A DNA stretch of 64,000 nucleotides, taken from NCBI RefSeq assembly GCF_036884655.1, contig NC_088344.1, forward strand, positions 35,777,001 through 35,841,000. The letters are read 5' to 3'. The stretch comes from Musa acuminata AAA Group. Lineage: Eukaryota; Streptophyta; Magnoliopsida; Zingiberales; Musaceae. The position numbers and the translations under genes were made by a program. Shown piece by piece: positions 1-12,400 of this stretch. The notes under the pieces are model-generated. The model did not search any database and was not told where the DNA came from. It worked only from the letters and a program-made list of their open reading frames with translations. Position 1 is the first letter of the stretch. Each line of letters opens with the position of its first letter.

Positions 1-1500
1 TCAAGAATCTGCAAGATGTAGAAAAATATGGTTTCATTGTGTTTAACTTCTACAGGTTAATGATTGCCTGACTTGTTCTCATCATTATGATGATAATCAT
101 GGGTAAATGTCCTTTCCACATTCTCGTTTCCTCTTTGGACCATGTTATGAACTCTGGCTTAAATACTTTTGCTTTCAAAAGCATGTATGTTTGGGAGCGC
201 TAACATGGCCACTAGGACTCTGGGCATGGTATCGGAGACTCTTCTTTCTTTACTAATTTTGATGGACATTTCAGGAATTGAGCGGGAATTTACTTATGCT
301 ATAGCATCAACCATAGCAGAGACATTGTTCATGGATGCACTTGTGATCTTCTAATGTGTGCCAACGATTTCGTAGTCAGTCAGCCGGCTATCAGATTAAT
401 GTGATACATGTATTTTATACTTGAGCATGATTCAAAGATACTGCCACTTGCATTACTAGGTTGGGGCACCCAAAGTTCAATATCTGTAGGTGTTCTAAGC
501 AGGTCATATTACCTTAAATCTGCTAGGATGTCGAGAAGGCATTCGATTTCTTATGATGTTTTAGGATGAGATTTCTGAGCATGATTCTTTTATTTTCTTC
601 TCTTTTTAGCTTTTATGTTGATCACATTACTTTTGTTCTTTCAATGCAATCGACACATCCCTCATCCTCTCATTGTAATCGTTCTTGCCTGTCTTATAGT
701 TTCACATTGTCAGCCGTCTTAACTGTCGTCTCCTTCTTCTACGTCTTTTTCATAATTATCTTATATCTATGATAGTTTTAATTGTATTTCTACTTAAATT
801 TTTTTGTTATATAAAAATTTTATAATTATTAATTAGATTTACTAATAATTTTTTTTAAAATAAAAAAACGAAAAATTCATAAATTTCCAACCCCGAGTGA
901 AGATTTTCTATCTTCAGAAATGAGAAGGAGAAAAAGAAATTGGGGATAAACGGGAAAGCATTCTCCGCCCTCAACATCCAATTTGGCAAATTTTCAACGT
1001 CACCGATTGGCACTATTCCTAGCCGTCCATCCTACTATTCGTGTCGATATCAGATGGTTATCATTTGCGGTGCTTCCTTCTCGACAGTAACGTGTGATGT
1101 CGTCCTCATCTTCCTCGTTTTTCACGTGAAAAATTTGTTTGAAAACAAACAAAAGGAAATAGTTCATTGGTTGCGCAATAATAAATCTCAATTCTACAAT
1201 TTAAATATAGAAAACCCATAAATTAACATCAGAAGATTCTGATAGATAATATTGCAATATATCTACTAAAAGCCTTAAAATAACGTTAACAATACCTTAC
1301 TGTTGTCTTTAATCGTTGCTATTATTCCATGTATAACTCAGAAATTTCGAGGCTTCATCGAGCAATGCATTTGACACGACCTTCTTTTCTGTAATGTGTC
1401 CACGTGGTGCAAACCCCGAATCGAAGTTAGACACGAAGAGTTTTCTTACCTCTCGTGATTCGCCATTGTCGGCTACTTCTCTTTTTGGACTGGAAGAATA
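1..1500. other. Non-coding left edge and promoter side of the ILR1-like gene
   Basis: No exon chain could be supported here on either strand. The first 400 bases contain two acceptor-like pyrimidine tracts ending in AG (near 55 and 274), so this could be the 3' end or 3'UTR of a gene lying to the left, but no protein family is recognisable. From about 780 to 870 the sequence is AT-rich. The stretch 1240-1600 is the likely proximal promoter of the amidohydrolase gene; I could not identify a convincing TATA box there. Confidence 0.4.
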
Positions 1501-1715
1501 AACTGGTCCCACATATGGGTCCATGAACGCCTCGTGACTATCACCAATAATAAAGCAGGTAGGCCAAAGGGGTCGTCAGAGGGGTGTAAAATATTTTACT
1601 CATCAGTCGAAATCACGACATGTCGCTCTCCCTCCTTCCTCCGATCTCCACTAAAACCCCACGGGACCTCCAAATTCTTCATCTTCTTCGGCTCCTCTCG
1701 TCGAGGAGATTCGTG

Positions 1716-4700
1716 ATGGATTTCTCCGGATCGATCGCTTTGGTCCTTCTTTTTGGTCTGTTGAACTCGGTGGGCGTCGCAAGATCCAAGCTTGATGACG
1801 CGGTGGGATTCTTGGAGAGGGCCAAGGAGCCGGAGTTCTTCGATTGGATGGTAGGGGTGAGGCGGAGGATCCACGAGAACCCCGAGCTCGGGTACGAGGA
1901 ATTCTCCACCAGCGAGCTCATCAGGAAGGAGCTGGATGCTTTGGGGATCCGTTACCAGCATCCGGTCGCCGTCACCGGGGTAGTGGGTTACGTCGGCACC
2001 GGGAAACCTCCCTTTGTCGCCCTCAGAGCCGACATGGATGCCCTGGCGATGCAGGTTTGAATTACCTGGAGCTTCATCATATTTCCTTTTTCCATAGGTT
2101 TTGGGCGCTAAATCGATCGAAAGAGCTCCGCTTGATTCATTTTGGTGCTCCCTCTGATTATACTTATTTCCCAAATTTAGCAGCATTTAGGTGAAATAGA
2201 TCGATCATATACCATTTTACGTCTAAGACCACCAAGTGGTGTAGCATTTAGATTTCCCTGGTGTCATGGCTTATAGTGTGATATGTTTACTTGCATTTGA
2301 CTGTTTTCAGGCTAAAAATTAATGTTGCTGTGGATAGGAGAACGTGGAATGGGAGCGCAAGGGGCAGGGGAAGATGCACGCATGTGGCCATGACGCACAC
2401 GTCGCGATGCTTCTTGGTGCTGCTAAGATTCTTCAAGAGCACCGTGATGATCTCCCGGTTTGTCATTCATTATTAATCGATCTTATTATATATGTTGCAT
2501 ATTTTCTTAATAAATGTTAGCCTTCATGTATTCAATCAGGGCAACACTATGTTTTGGGAGACATATCCTACCAACTTTTATGGACATTAATGTTTTGTGG
2601 AGATCAATTTTCTGCAACCGAGACAAAGAATAAGTTCCCTTCCTTTTCGCCAACATGTTTCGTTAATGAAGATCTGTGTCACGATGCGCAAGACATCATT
2701 GCCGAGTTACATGTAGGGAATTTCTCTTTTATATAGCCTTTGCACAAACCACCTGCCATGACCAACAACTTGTTCGGCATCTCTCTGTCTTTTCTTTAAC
2801 AGAAAAGGTTTTAATTTTTTTTAGCTCCATTATGTTTCCTATAGAGCACATAATATCAAACATATGTAGAAAGTTGACATTATCTATATAATAGTCAAGA
2901 GTGATCCTTTTGGCCACCATGATAATTTTTTCAGTGAGTTTGCTGAAACCGTGAGAATTATGTTGTTCAGAAGAAGCCTGATCTCCTTTAATTGATCAAT
3001 GATAAAGCCATTATAATCAAAAGATAATCATATATTTATGAAAGTTGAGATCGAAGTAATGACATGATTTACTTAGGAGCAAATGTTTGAGCTTAAAAAC
3101 ACTGATTCCTTGAATCGTAATGCTGGATAGCCCTTGCATTGTGGATGATTACCAGGTTTCTCGTTTTTCAAGTATGCCTCTTCTGTTTTGTGCACACTTT
3201 GTGCCCTCCAGGTTCTTTTGAAATATGTTGCTATATGTGTCAGATAGCATTTAAATGTCTCTGCCAAGTGCTAACAATATAAATCACCTTCCTCCACTAA
3301 AGACTACCAACATCATTCTGGGTCTTGATTGAATGAAATCATATTAAGCTTTTTTTTTTTTTTTTCTATAGTTGCATTTAGCTGACTTTCTTTCACCATG
3401 TAATATTTTCCTTATTTCTGGTCTCCTATATAACAAGCTCTCCTACATCATTACCTGCTAGAAGTATGAGTAATTTTGTGACCTCTGATTTTGTTTTTAT
3501 ATTGGATTATCCTTGTTGTGGCACCTTAAAGACTGTACTAGAGTGGTGTCTATTTTTCCTATTATTCTGCTGCTGAATTATTTGCTATCCTTCCGGTCTG
3601 GACAGTTCTTGTGTACCAGTCCTTATGGAGATCAAGTTTCTTGATTTTAGGATGAGCTGGCTAGGATGGATTTAGATTTCGATTGATGTGACCACCTGTT
3701 CTTAGTGTTCTGATTATGGCTGTTCTTATAATAGGGAACTGTTGTCCTCCTTTTCCAACCTGCTGAGGAAGGAGGTGGCGGAGCAAAGAAAATGATAGAT
3801 GCTGGAGTTGTTGAAAACGTTGATGCTATCCTTGGGTTTCATATAACTAATGATGTACCTCTTGGTGTCGTGCAATCCAGGCCTGGACCTACAATGGCTG
3901 GGAGTGGGACCTTTGAGGCTGTTATAAGTGGAAAGGGAGGTCATGCTGCCATTCCTCAGCACACGATAGATCCAATTTTGGCTGCATCAAATGTGATTGT
4001 GAGCTTGCAGCATCTTGTCTCACCCGATCCTTTGGATTCACAGGTTTCTTTCTTTTCCTATGTTTTATGTTATGAATAAGTGTTCAAAAGAATTCATGTG
4101 CACATATCCATTCCTTTTCCTTGTCTTCTTTCCTTTGGGTGCCTCTGTGGTTGTGGAATCCACACTGGTCCTGTTCTCAACCAAAGGCTGGCCTTCTCAA
4201 TGGAGCTTTCAATTTCATACTAAGCATCTCTAAAGTAACATACAAAGATAACAAGAACAATTAACCTGTTCTACTTATTACTTGAGAAGTACATTACGGG
4301 AGGCTTGACTCAATCAACCCCAGGAAGCCACTCAGTGTGTACTAAACTTGAAATTACTGTCTTGTATATTGCATGATGTTAGGACTTATTTCTATCTCTT
4401 AAAATGATAGAGAATAGTCAAAGGTACTATATAAAAATACTATCTAAAGATAGCATCCATGATTTTTTTTTTTTCTTGAATTTTGACGTGATTGCTTATC
4501 AAACAACATGATGATAAATAACCCTTTAAAGGAAGCTAAGACCCTTCCAAACTGAAGATAGCACGGTGACGCTGCATAGAAAATTTGATAAAAGAGTACA
4601 GGTCACAAGTATTTGGCAACTTCTGGATGACAATATAGGTTTTTGCTTATTCAATTGTGCTTTCCTACATGCTTAAATTCACCTAACCAGTTAGGTTTTG

Positions 4701-5452
4701 TGAGAACCTTCTGTTCAGGTGAGAATAATTGATTACTCATTATTTTTCAATGTAGGTAGTAACAATTGCAAAATTTCAAGGAGGAAAAGCGTTCGATGTG
4801 ATTCCAGATTCAGTCACCATTGGTGGCACCTTCCGAGCATTTTCCAAAGAAAGCTTTTTTCAACCAAGCAACAAATTGAAGAGGTCTGACATCTAACTAT
4901 ACTCTCAAAGCTTACTTGCATGCTTGTTACAACCAGCTGTGGAACACACTGGTTCAGCTCTAAATCTAGTGGAGAATTGAGAATGTGTGAGCTTTCATGC
5001 ATCTGGCTTACACTGAATACATTATATTCTCTTGGTTTCTCTAACAGGTGATTGTTGCACAAGCATCTGTTCAGAGGTGCAGAGCGACTGTTGACTTCCT
5101 CGACAAAGATCATCCTTTCTTCCCTGTTACAGTCAACAGCAAGGATCTCCATGTGCATTTCCAGAAGGTGGCTGCAGAGATGCTTGGAATTAGCAACGTA
5201 CAGGAAAGAAAGCCAGTAATGGGAGCTGAAGACTTTGCTTTCTTCACCGAGGTTGTCCCTGCTGCATATTACTACTTCTTCGGGATGATGAATGAGACAC
5301 AGGGACCAGTGTACCCTGCGCACTCACCATATTTTACAGTCAATGAGGCAGCACTCCCCTATGGTGCAGCACTTCAAGCCTCTCTGGCAATAACATTTCT
5401 GTTTGAGAACCACACCCCCCCATCCACCATGAATGTTCACGATGAACTCTGA
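1716..5452 (+). CDS. IAA-amino acid hydrolase, ILR1-like (M20 amidohydrolase), five exons, apparent 1-nt frameshift in exon 4
   Basis: The family releases free auxin (IAA) from amino-acid conjugates in the ER lumen. Exons: 1716-2054, 2338-2457, 3735-4043, 4756-4883 and 5048-5452; the intended product is about 433 residues, normal for the family. Residues 1-22 look like a signal peptide and the protein ends in HDEL, an ER-retention signal. M20 metal ligands are visible: HACGHDAH in exon 2 (about residues 127-134), the EE pair after QPA (164-165), GFH (189) and the HSPYF histidine in exon 5. Exons 1, 2, 3 and 5 are all in phase 0, but exon 4 is 128 nt instead of a multiple of three. The frame slips after the SFFQ codons, where the family normally reads LKQ-IEE, so as written the protein would end early. 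The ATG at 1716 was chosen because it starts at the signal peptide; an in-frame ATG at 1620 would add 32 residues. The deletion could be a sequencing error next to a T6 run or a real lesion. Confidence 0.88.
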
Positions 5453-6540
5453 ATACATTTCATCATTCCTGGTGTCCTCCATTGCAGAAGAGCCTGAAGC
5501 CAAAAATCCTATATTTAGGTAAGATTATGATGTACATTTAGATCGACACCAGAAACAATCTCAGTTATTTCACCGAATAATGTCAAGAGTTATACAAGTC
5601 ATTTTTTGTCGTAACTATTGGCTTCGGCGGTTGTCATATTACAGCTTCAAAACTTAGAATGAGCTACTTTCTAAGAGCAGATAAGGCATCAAAATGAATG
5701 TCACAGTGTGTGGATGCCGATTGCCGATACTTGAGGTGTCCTATTTTCATGGGGATGTACTGCTATCTGCTGTGCTATGTTTGTATCTTCCACTCTGATG
5801 TAGCAACCCTAAGCTTCCCCTTGTTCTGCATAAACTTGTATCTGAACCACTGTTCATACTTCAAGAAACATTGAGATAGTGAGAGCCATTTCCACAGCAG
5901 CCGACGCCCATATTAATGAACAAATGTAGAGAGAGAGAGAGAGAGGTGTAGAATAACATAAGATGTTGATGGTGTACTTGTGGTGGAAACAGAAGGACGA
6001 AGAGAGTTCAGTTAACACATCTCTGGCCTACTTCTCATTGCATGTAACGTTGGATTAGGCCGAAGAATTGGTGGTGTGGCGGAGCCAGGTTTAACTGTAT
6101 CATTTGAGGAAGGCAAGTTTAGGAATCATTTGTGGTTCTTCAAGAGGAGGTTTTTTGTGACAGTGCTGCTAATGGCAACCGCAAGCACGCTCGCGCACAC
6201 ACAGCTATGCTTTCGCTGCAACTAAAGACCTCAAATACGTTAGCTACTACTCGGCAATTGGCATCCACACACTATGACATTCATACTGAATAATGTCAAG
6301 ACTTACAGGAGGACTTCATGTGGATCTTTGTTAGCTTGAAATGGACAACTGATCATCCTTGAACTCAGAAACAAAATCTACAAAATACTTCTTCCATTTA
6401 ATGTGACCTTTGCATTAATAATTCAGAGGGGAAACAGTCTACACTGTTGCTGTTTAAGGAGATGACGTTCTTTTTTACACAAGAAAAATTGTTTTGCATA
6501 AGTAATCAAAATTAGGCAAATCAAACGACCTTTTCTAAGA
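5453..6540. other. 3'UTR of the ILR1-like gene and intergenic DNA
   Basis: This is the likely 3'UTR downstream of the amidohydrolase stop, followed by spacer. A short GA microsatellite lies at about 5931-5947. No coding region is supported. Confidence 0.5.
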
Positions 6541-6574
6541 AACAAAGATGGAGACAATGGTTGGCACCATGACA

Positions 6575-7290
6575 TGTCATAATGCCACACGCTATGTCAG
6601 AATCCGTACGAAGGCGTCGTTCGACCCGCGTACCACCACGCCAACCTGAGAATCAGCAAGGGGAACACCCACACACGCCAAGTCAGAATCTGTACCGAGA
6701 CGTTATTCGACATGCTCCATCCCAAAAAACCGGGGCGACGTCGTCTGATGTGGCTCCGCGTGTCCCGAGACGATGGCCAACCAGAAGTGTCGTCTCAACT
6801 CTCGAAGATCAACGATCACGTCGAACTCACGTGCAATCGACCCTTGTACAATAGTATAAAAGTCCATGGTCGACATCTGGTCAGGGGGGAGGCAAAAAAA
6901 AAAAATTGAATCCACAACTGACTTGCTTGTCGGAGGGGCCAAAGTCAGGAATCACTTGATGAAAATCATTTTTACAGGAAAGCGATCACCCACAACCCGC
7001 GAGCATCCCAATCTTCAAAGTCGCTAATCGACATCCCTACGGCGAGCCATCAACCGGCATTCGGACTGAGAAACAATGATCAAGACCTCATCGCGAGGGC
7101 CTGGTCAACCTCAATGTCTAGCTCGATCGATAGGAAACTCTCGACATTGACCCGAGAATCTGGCTGACTCACCAACACCACCCATCCTAACCTCTCAAGC
7201 TTGAGGAGTCAGTGGTCTGCACCTGAATGTAGTCAACATGCAAGCTCATAAGACGACGACTTCCCACCCTATCGTCAGCCTTTTCCCCCT
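6575..7290 (+). mobile_element. LTR-like retrotransposon relic (possible solo LTR)
   Basis: The segment is GC-rich compared with its AT-rich flanks and has the layout of a plant LTR. There is an imperfect duplicated block (about 6590-6626 and 6672-6708, both ending GTCAGAATC... to ...TTCGAC) like U3 enhancer repeats. A TATAAAAG box lies at about 6854. Some 55 bp further on is an ACTGACTTGCTTGTCGGAGG-type sequence common near R/U5 in plant gypsy LTRs. No internal gag or pol was found next to it, so a solo LTR or fragment is most likely. Exact ends and target-site duplication could not be fixed. The open frames across it in several registers are not genes. Confidence 0.45.
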
Positions 7291-7656
7291 CACAATATAA
7301 TGACATTTTATTGTGGTTGTGATATTACGTGACATACAAAAATATTAACTAAATTAAACAACATAAATGTTTTTAATAAACTATTTTTTTTTTGTATTAT
7401 GTTCTTAATTTTCTTCTTTGATGATATTTAAGGATTCAAAACCTTTAAAACATGTTACTGTTATTTAATAAATAAATAAAATAAAATAAATATTGATGAG
7501 TGAAACGGCGGGTGTTATTAATTGCGTGTTTTGATCGGAAGGGTATTTTGGGTAAATAAAGAAAGAACCGAAGAACTTAGCGACGGACCACCGAAGGGCA
7601 GCTGGCGACAGCTGTCGGATCGGATCGGGTATCCACCCGCTACCCAACTCCTCTCG
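7291..7656. other. AT-rich spacer upstream of the arabinogalactan peptide gene
   Basis: AT-rich DNA to about 7500, then a GC-richer proximal promoter. Nothing coding was seen. Confidence 0.5.
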
Positions 7657-7667
7657 TCTATAAATAG
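7657..7667 (+). promoter_or_regulatory. TATA box of the arabinogalactan peptide gene
   Basis: A TCTATAAATAG motif lies about 93-103 bp upstream of the ATG at 7760. It is a canonical plant TATA element at a position consistent with a 5'UTR of about 60-70 nt. Confidence 0.65.
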
Positions 7668-7759
7668 CCCTGTTTCTGTTGTGCTATTGGCGCTTCTGTT
7701 CCTCTCTCCCGAAACCCCATCTGAAGGAGCAGAAGAAAAATCTCGCCTCGCGGGTAGCA

Positions 7760-7960
7760 ATGGCGGCAATCGGAGGCCAGTCCCTCGCGATCTCGCTCGT
7801 GGCCGTGGTCGCCGCCGCCTTCCTGGCAGTTGGAGCCGTGGCAGCCGACGCACCGGCCCCCAGCCCGACGTCCGCCGCCGGCGCCCTCATCCCGAATCTA
7901 GCCGTCGCCGTTCTCGCCTCGTCCGTCGTCCTCCTCCTCCTCGGATCCGTCCGTCACTGA
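7760..7960 (+). CDS. Arabinogalactan peptide (short AGP), single exon, 66 aa
   Basis: AG peptides are extensively O-glycosylated cell-surface proteoglycans held on the plasma membrane by a GPI anchor. This 66-residue protein has the standard three-part layout. There is an N-terminal signal peptide (about residues 1-29, ending GAVAA), a very short mature peptide with the Ala/Pro glycomodule DAPAPSPTS, and a C-terminal hydrophobic GPI-attachment signal (about 43-62) ending in GSVRH. The start was chosen as the first ATG after the TATA box, and it lies directly at the signal peptide. There is no intron in the coding region, and GC content is high compared with the flanks. Small mature size and the APAPSP core favour the AG-peptide class over classical AGPs. 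The exact subfamily number cannot be assigned by eye. Confidence 0.85.
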   Translation: MAAIGGQSLAISLVAVVAAAFLAVGAVAADAPAPSPTSAAGALIPNLAVAVLASSVVLLLLGSVRH

Positions 7961-9490
7961 GTGATCCTGGGCGTAGACTAGTCATTCCAGGGTGGAATTG
8001 GGTCGTCTTTAGGGTTTCTTTCAATAAGGGTGGTGGTGATGGCGATCGATGAGTTTTTTAAACGCTTAGTATGGGGTCTCTAGTGCGTGTGTGTGTAGAT
8101 ATGATATGCTTTGGCTGCAGAGATTGATGTGTTATTAATAGTTCTGTTTGTCCTTCTTTAGTTCATGTTCATGATTTGTTGGTGAGATTTTGTGGTGTGT
8201 GATGGATGGATTGATCTATGGTTGATGCAACCGATGTCTGAGATTATTCTGGTGCCATAAATCTCCAAGCTTCCACTCTTTGTGAGGCCAGAGCAGATCG
8301 ATGGGTCAAAAACCCAACTTTGGGTTCCCGGATATCAATCTTCCGATCGAGAAAGCGAGTCCATCGATCAGCGTGCTGTGTCATCGTACCTGTGCGCCGA
8401 CGAGAGGGACCCGAGATTTGTGCCTCTTTACCAACAAAGCATGTGGTGGTGGCCCGATGCCCTCAGGAGGAGGATGACGATCGAGGCATAGCATTTGGAA
8501 TCGAAGATGCCGCTTCTTCAGTTACTTGAGCGGCTCATCTTTGGGCAAAAGGGGAGAAGCATCCTCGCTGTAATAAAAAGAGAATTGTTCTTGTCATGAC
8601 TTCTCAGTGACTCTTTACGTAAGTGCGTGAATCTATCTATCTTTAACTCCCAACTCCCCAACTTTCTCATATTTCCAGGTTGTAAACCAAAAGCATATTT
8701 TCATATTAGATGTATTTATTTATATTAGAACAACTGTCAAGTGAGTCCCAACCACAAACCTTTAGGCAAAGGGTCGCATCGCCGAAGTGCCACACTCACC
8801 TATTCTTTTACTTAAATAAACCCGAATGCCAGAGGAATGCCAGAGGAAAGAAGGGTCCATCACATGAATCCCTGACAGACACTTCCTCTTCCATGTATCT
8901 CTCTTATGACGTTTCTTTGTCTTCCATGTAGTTTTGTCACCACACCCAGTTGGAGACATGGCCTGTTAGAGCTCACCGAAACAGAACTTCTGGTTCCCGT
9001 TGGACGTCGAGGAAGATGGCTCTGTCCAAACTGCAGAGGATGGAAGGCACTGACGATGACACTTCACCAGCCAGGCTTCTTTTTTTATCTTCGTGACGGG
9101 GACCTTTAACGCGTCAAATTCATATTTGGGGAAGGAATCTAAATAGAAGCAGAAAGATGAGGTGCCAAGACTTACTTTGCTTCAACACATAGGCATGCTA
9201 TATATGTGTATGAACATATACTTAAACCAAGTCTTATTAAACATGCAATGGGGTTGAGGGAATGAAGATGATAAATGTGTTATTGTAGGCTTGTCGTATG
9301 TGCTTGATACAGAAAAGATGAATGCTTCGATGACCACTACTTTTGACAGAGAGTAAATACCTCGAGTGAATCATTTACAAAAAAAGGCATCTCACGAACT
9401 CTGGAGTCTCAATCTGACACAGATTTCTCCAGCTACTGTCACTCTGGTCACATTTCGAAGCCACGGCCAGGCATTAGTGACATGATTGGG
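7961..9490. other. 3'UTR of the AGP gene and convergent intergenic spacer
   Basis: The stretch from 7961 to perhaps 8580 is the likely AGP 3'UTR, with an AATAAA-type signal around 8571. The remainder to 9490 is spacer and the 3'UTR of the convergent minus-strand legumain gene. Short open frames here have no recognisable domain. Confidence 0.45.
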
Positions 9491-12400
9491 TCAGGAACTA
9501 AAGCCTCTGTGGAGAGAAGACCAGCTGTTTGAGGGAAACCTCAGGCAAGCTTGAGCAGAAACCTCGGCCATGGTTTCCTCCCTGATGCCTGCATTGCAGA
9601 TGTTTGCTAGGGACCTCATGTGTTTCATTCCATACTGAGATAAAGACCCACAGTATGTTTCGAAGGCCCGTACCTACAGCAACAAAAAGCAACGACAGCA
9701 TTGAAATCAAATGATAAGTTATGATCTAGTCTAGAGAATATTCAACGAGATCCAAGTTCTTTTTTAACATCAACCAATCATTGAAACCGGTCTTTCGAGG
9801 GCCAATCCTCGGATTTCATCATCACATACATATTCAGAGGAAGCATTGACCTAGAATGCAGTATCTCACAGTACTCCAAGAAACTGAATTGCCCTAGTAA
9901 CATATCGATCGACCAAAGATTTAGATATGGATTCTGTGATGATTCTTAGAAAAGACAAACATAAGAGATGGTTATGAGGAGGCAATTAAGATTGAAACCA
10001 TGAGAAAAAGCTAGTGGAATAATTGGGATGTGCAATTAGTCATAGCAATTTTCCTATCACAATTGCTGTCAGCCAGGAATAGAGCTGCAACCTTTAAACA
10101 ATTTAGAAATCAACTGTATATGTATCATGCTAGAGTGCAATTTTACATGAAGTGACGAGGTGCCTAGCGTAGGTAAGATGAAGTTTTCAGCTGCTCAGTT
10201 GTGAGTTTTAGTGTCTCATACTAAGTGTGCTGTCTCAGCAACAAGACCACATTGCAAAGCAAAAGACGACTTCATAGGAGGATTCAGAGATACATCTAAG
10301 TTCAATATGTCGAAAGGTTAAGATGATCGGTCTACTCACCATTGACTTGAGACAGGACCAGTCATCCACTAAAGGCTGGCCAGCTGATCGGACACTCTCG
10401 AGCACTTCAGGCCCTTGCTCGGAACCAAAAAGAAGCTTTCCAATAAGTTGTATACTGGTATCTATATGCAGACGATGTTCCATTACTTCTAGTAGATGCT
10501 TTTGAGCGTTAAGTTTCTGATGGGAACCTTCAGGTGCCCTATGAAACTTCGAATAAGAAAAAAAAAAAAAGAAATTAGTTGCATAAAAACAAAAGCAGCA
10601 TGGGCAAAGTGATGTTTTAAAACCTAATGTTGCATAAAAGATTCAAAGAACTTATAAATAAAATGAACCTTATGCCAGAAATGAATTAGATCTGCATCAC
10701 GTTGGTTCACAGCCTCTGGTAATGGTGGCAAGGAATTATAATCAACATAAGTGGGATTAACATTGGCAGGATTAGAACCTACGTATGAAACAAGTTTTTT
10801 TGCATTTAGATCCAGATCCCCGTATTGCATGACATGAGAACCAAATAAATATGTCCTGTGAACTGCAGTCCTGGTTTTGACCTGCAAAGATTAATAGAAG
10901 TGTTTAAACGGACAGCTACAGAAACAGGTGACATACGATGAGGAAACTACGACATCAAGCGCGTACAAGTTGATACTGCTGCTTCAGTGTTTCAATCCGC
11001 CAATTGTGCATATAGCTGACCATGCAAAAAAATAACCATGTAAGATAACTAAAACCAAAAAGGTCAATGGACATCCAAGATATGACACACTACATGACTG
11101 ATTTATACACAAACAAGTAGGATTACTTCCTGCTTGAAGTATTCCCTACCAAAAACATAAAATCATTGTTTCCCATCCTGATCAATTCTGTATCAACTTC
11201 AGAAGCTATTTAGTTAAATCACAGTTTTCTCTAGTCCGAACTCCATTTTTTAGAGGTATTCAAGATCTATTTCTGTTTATATATTCTATCAGAATACTTT
11301 TTTTCAGTTTAATCAAAAGAAACCATTAACTCATCTGCATCAAGAAGACCTAAAAGAGGATAATTATTTTCTAAAAGAAAATTCAAGCTATACAAGGATA
11401 AATGACATGCTGACGTGCCAAAATATAAAGCCAAGAATATCATGCAACAACACTGGATCTTTTTCTTTATTTCTCTTTTTTCTGCTGTAATATCACTAGA
11501 TCTCAAGAAAGAATAGAAGGTACAGTTTCATTTTCTCTCAAACAGAATGCTCACATAAAGATGCACAATCTTGTATGTAGAAATGTTATCCAAAAAGCAG
11601 ATGCATATATTCGTTGACAACAAAAGATGCTCATTATATCAGATAACCAGGATGCTTCATTTGGTGGAGAAGGTTTACACACCTGTCTTCCATCCAAGAA
11701 ACACTATACAGATCCCCCAAACAGGTAGAGTATTCTGGAGGAGGGGAAGGGAACATTCCGGGGCAGTAAGTTCCATAACTACTCTCTGTAGTATTTGCTG
11801 CAGTGGTTGCATATACTTTTATATTGTCTGGGAGAAGGCCCTCAAAAATACTCCCAGATTCACAAGCTTCAAGATAAAATACCTACATAGTAAAACACGA
11901 ACAAATATAAACTATAATATAAAAAAGTTATGACAGTGCATACGCAGGGTATATAATAGTTGTTACCATGCTTTTAAAGGATCCAGAAGCATGTTTTTTC
12001 TTTAACACGGCAATCAAGTCATCCGCAAAAAGGTAAGGATAAGTGGGCATCCCTAAGAAGTTTTAGAACAGAAATTAGAAAAGCTATCATTCTGATGCTA
12101 CAAGTGTGGAGTCAGAAAATAGAACATTTGAGGAACTAAACCCGATCCCATGAGATTCTCAAATAAGCTGAGGTTTCACAAACTTTTACAACTTCACAGT
12201 AAAATTGCAGCTAGTCATAATTCAAAGTTCTACAACTTCAGAAAAAGAACTACATTCTCTTTCTTATGGAAATATACGAAACCAAACAAACAATTTAATA
12301 ATTGGACTTACAATGGCACAATAATAAGAAACATATAGTCCAACTAACCAAGTACTCCAGGTCCACCGTGATCAGAGTAGAAAATGAAGATATGATCATT

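Noticed and set aside
1309..1524. 71-codon minus-strand frame upstream of the ILR1-like gene
   Set aside because: No recognisable family, no exon partners, and it lies in the expected promoter.
7518..8052. Arg/Pro-rich open frames overlapping the AGP gene on both strands
   Set aside because: Shadows of the GC-rich AGP coding exon, which has a clear signal peptide, AG core and GPI signal in its own frame.
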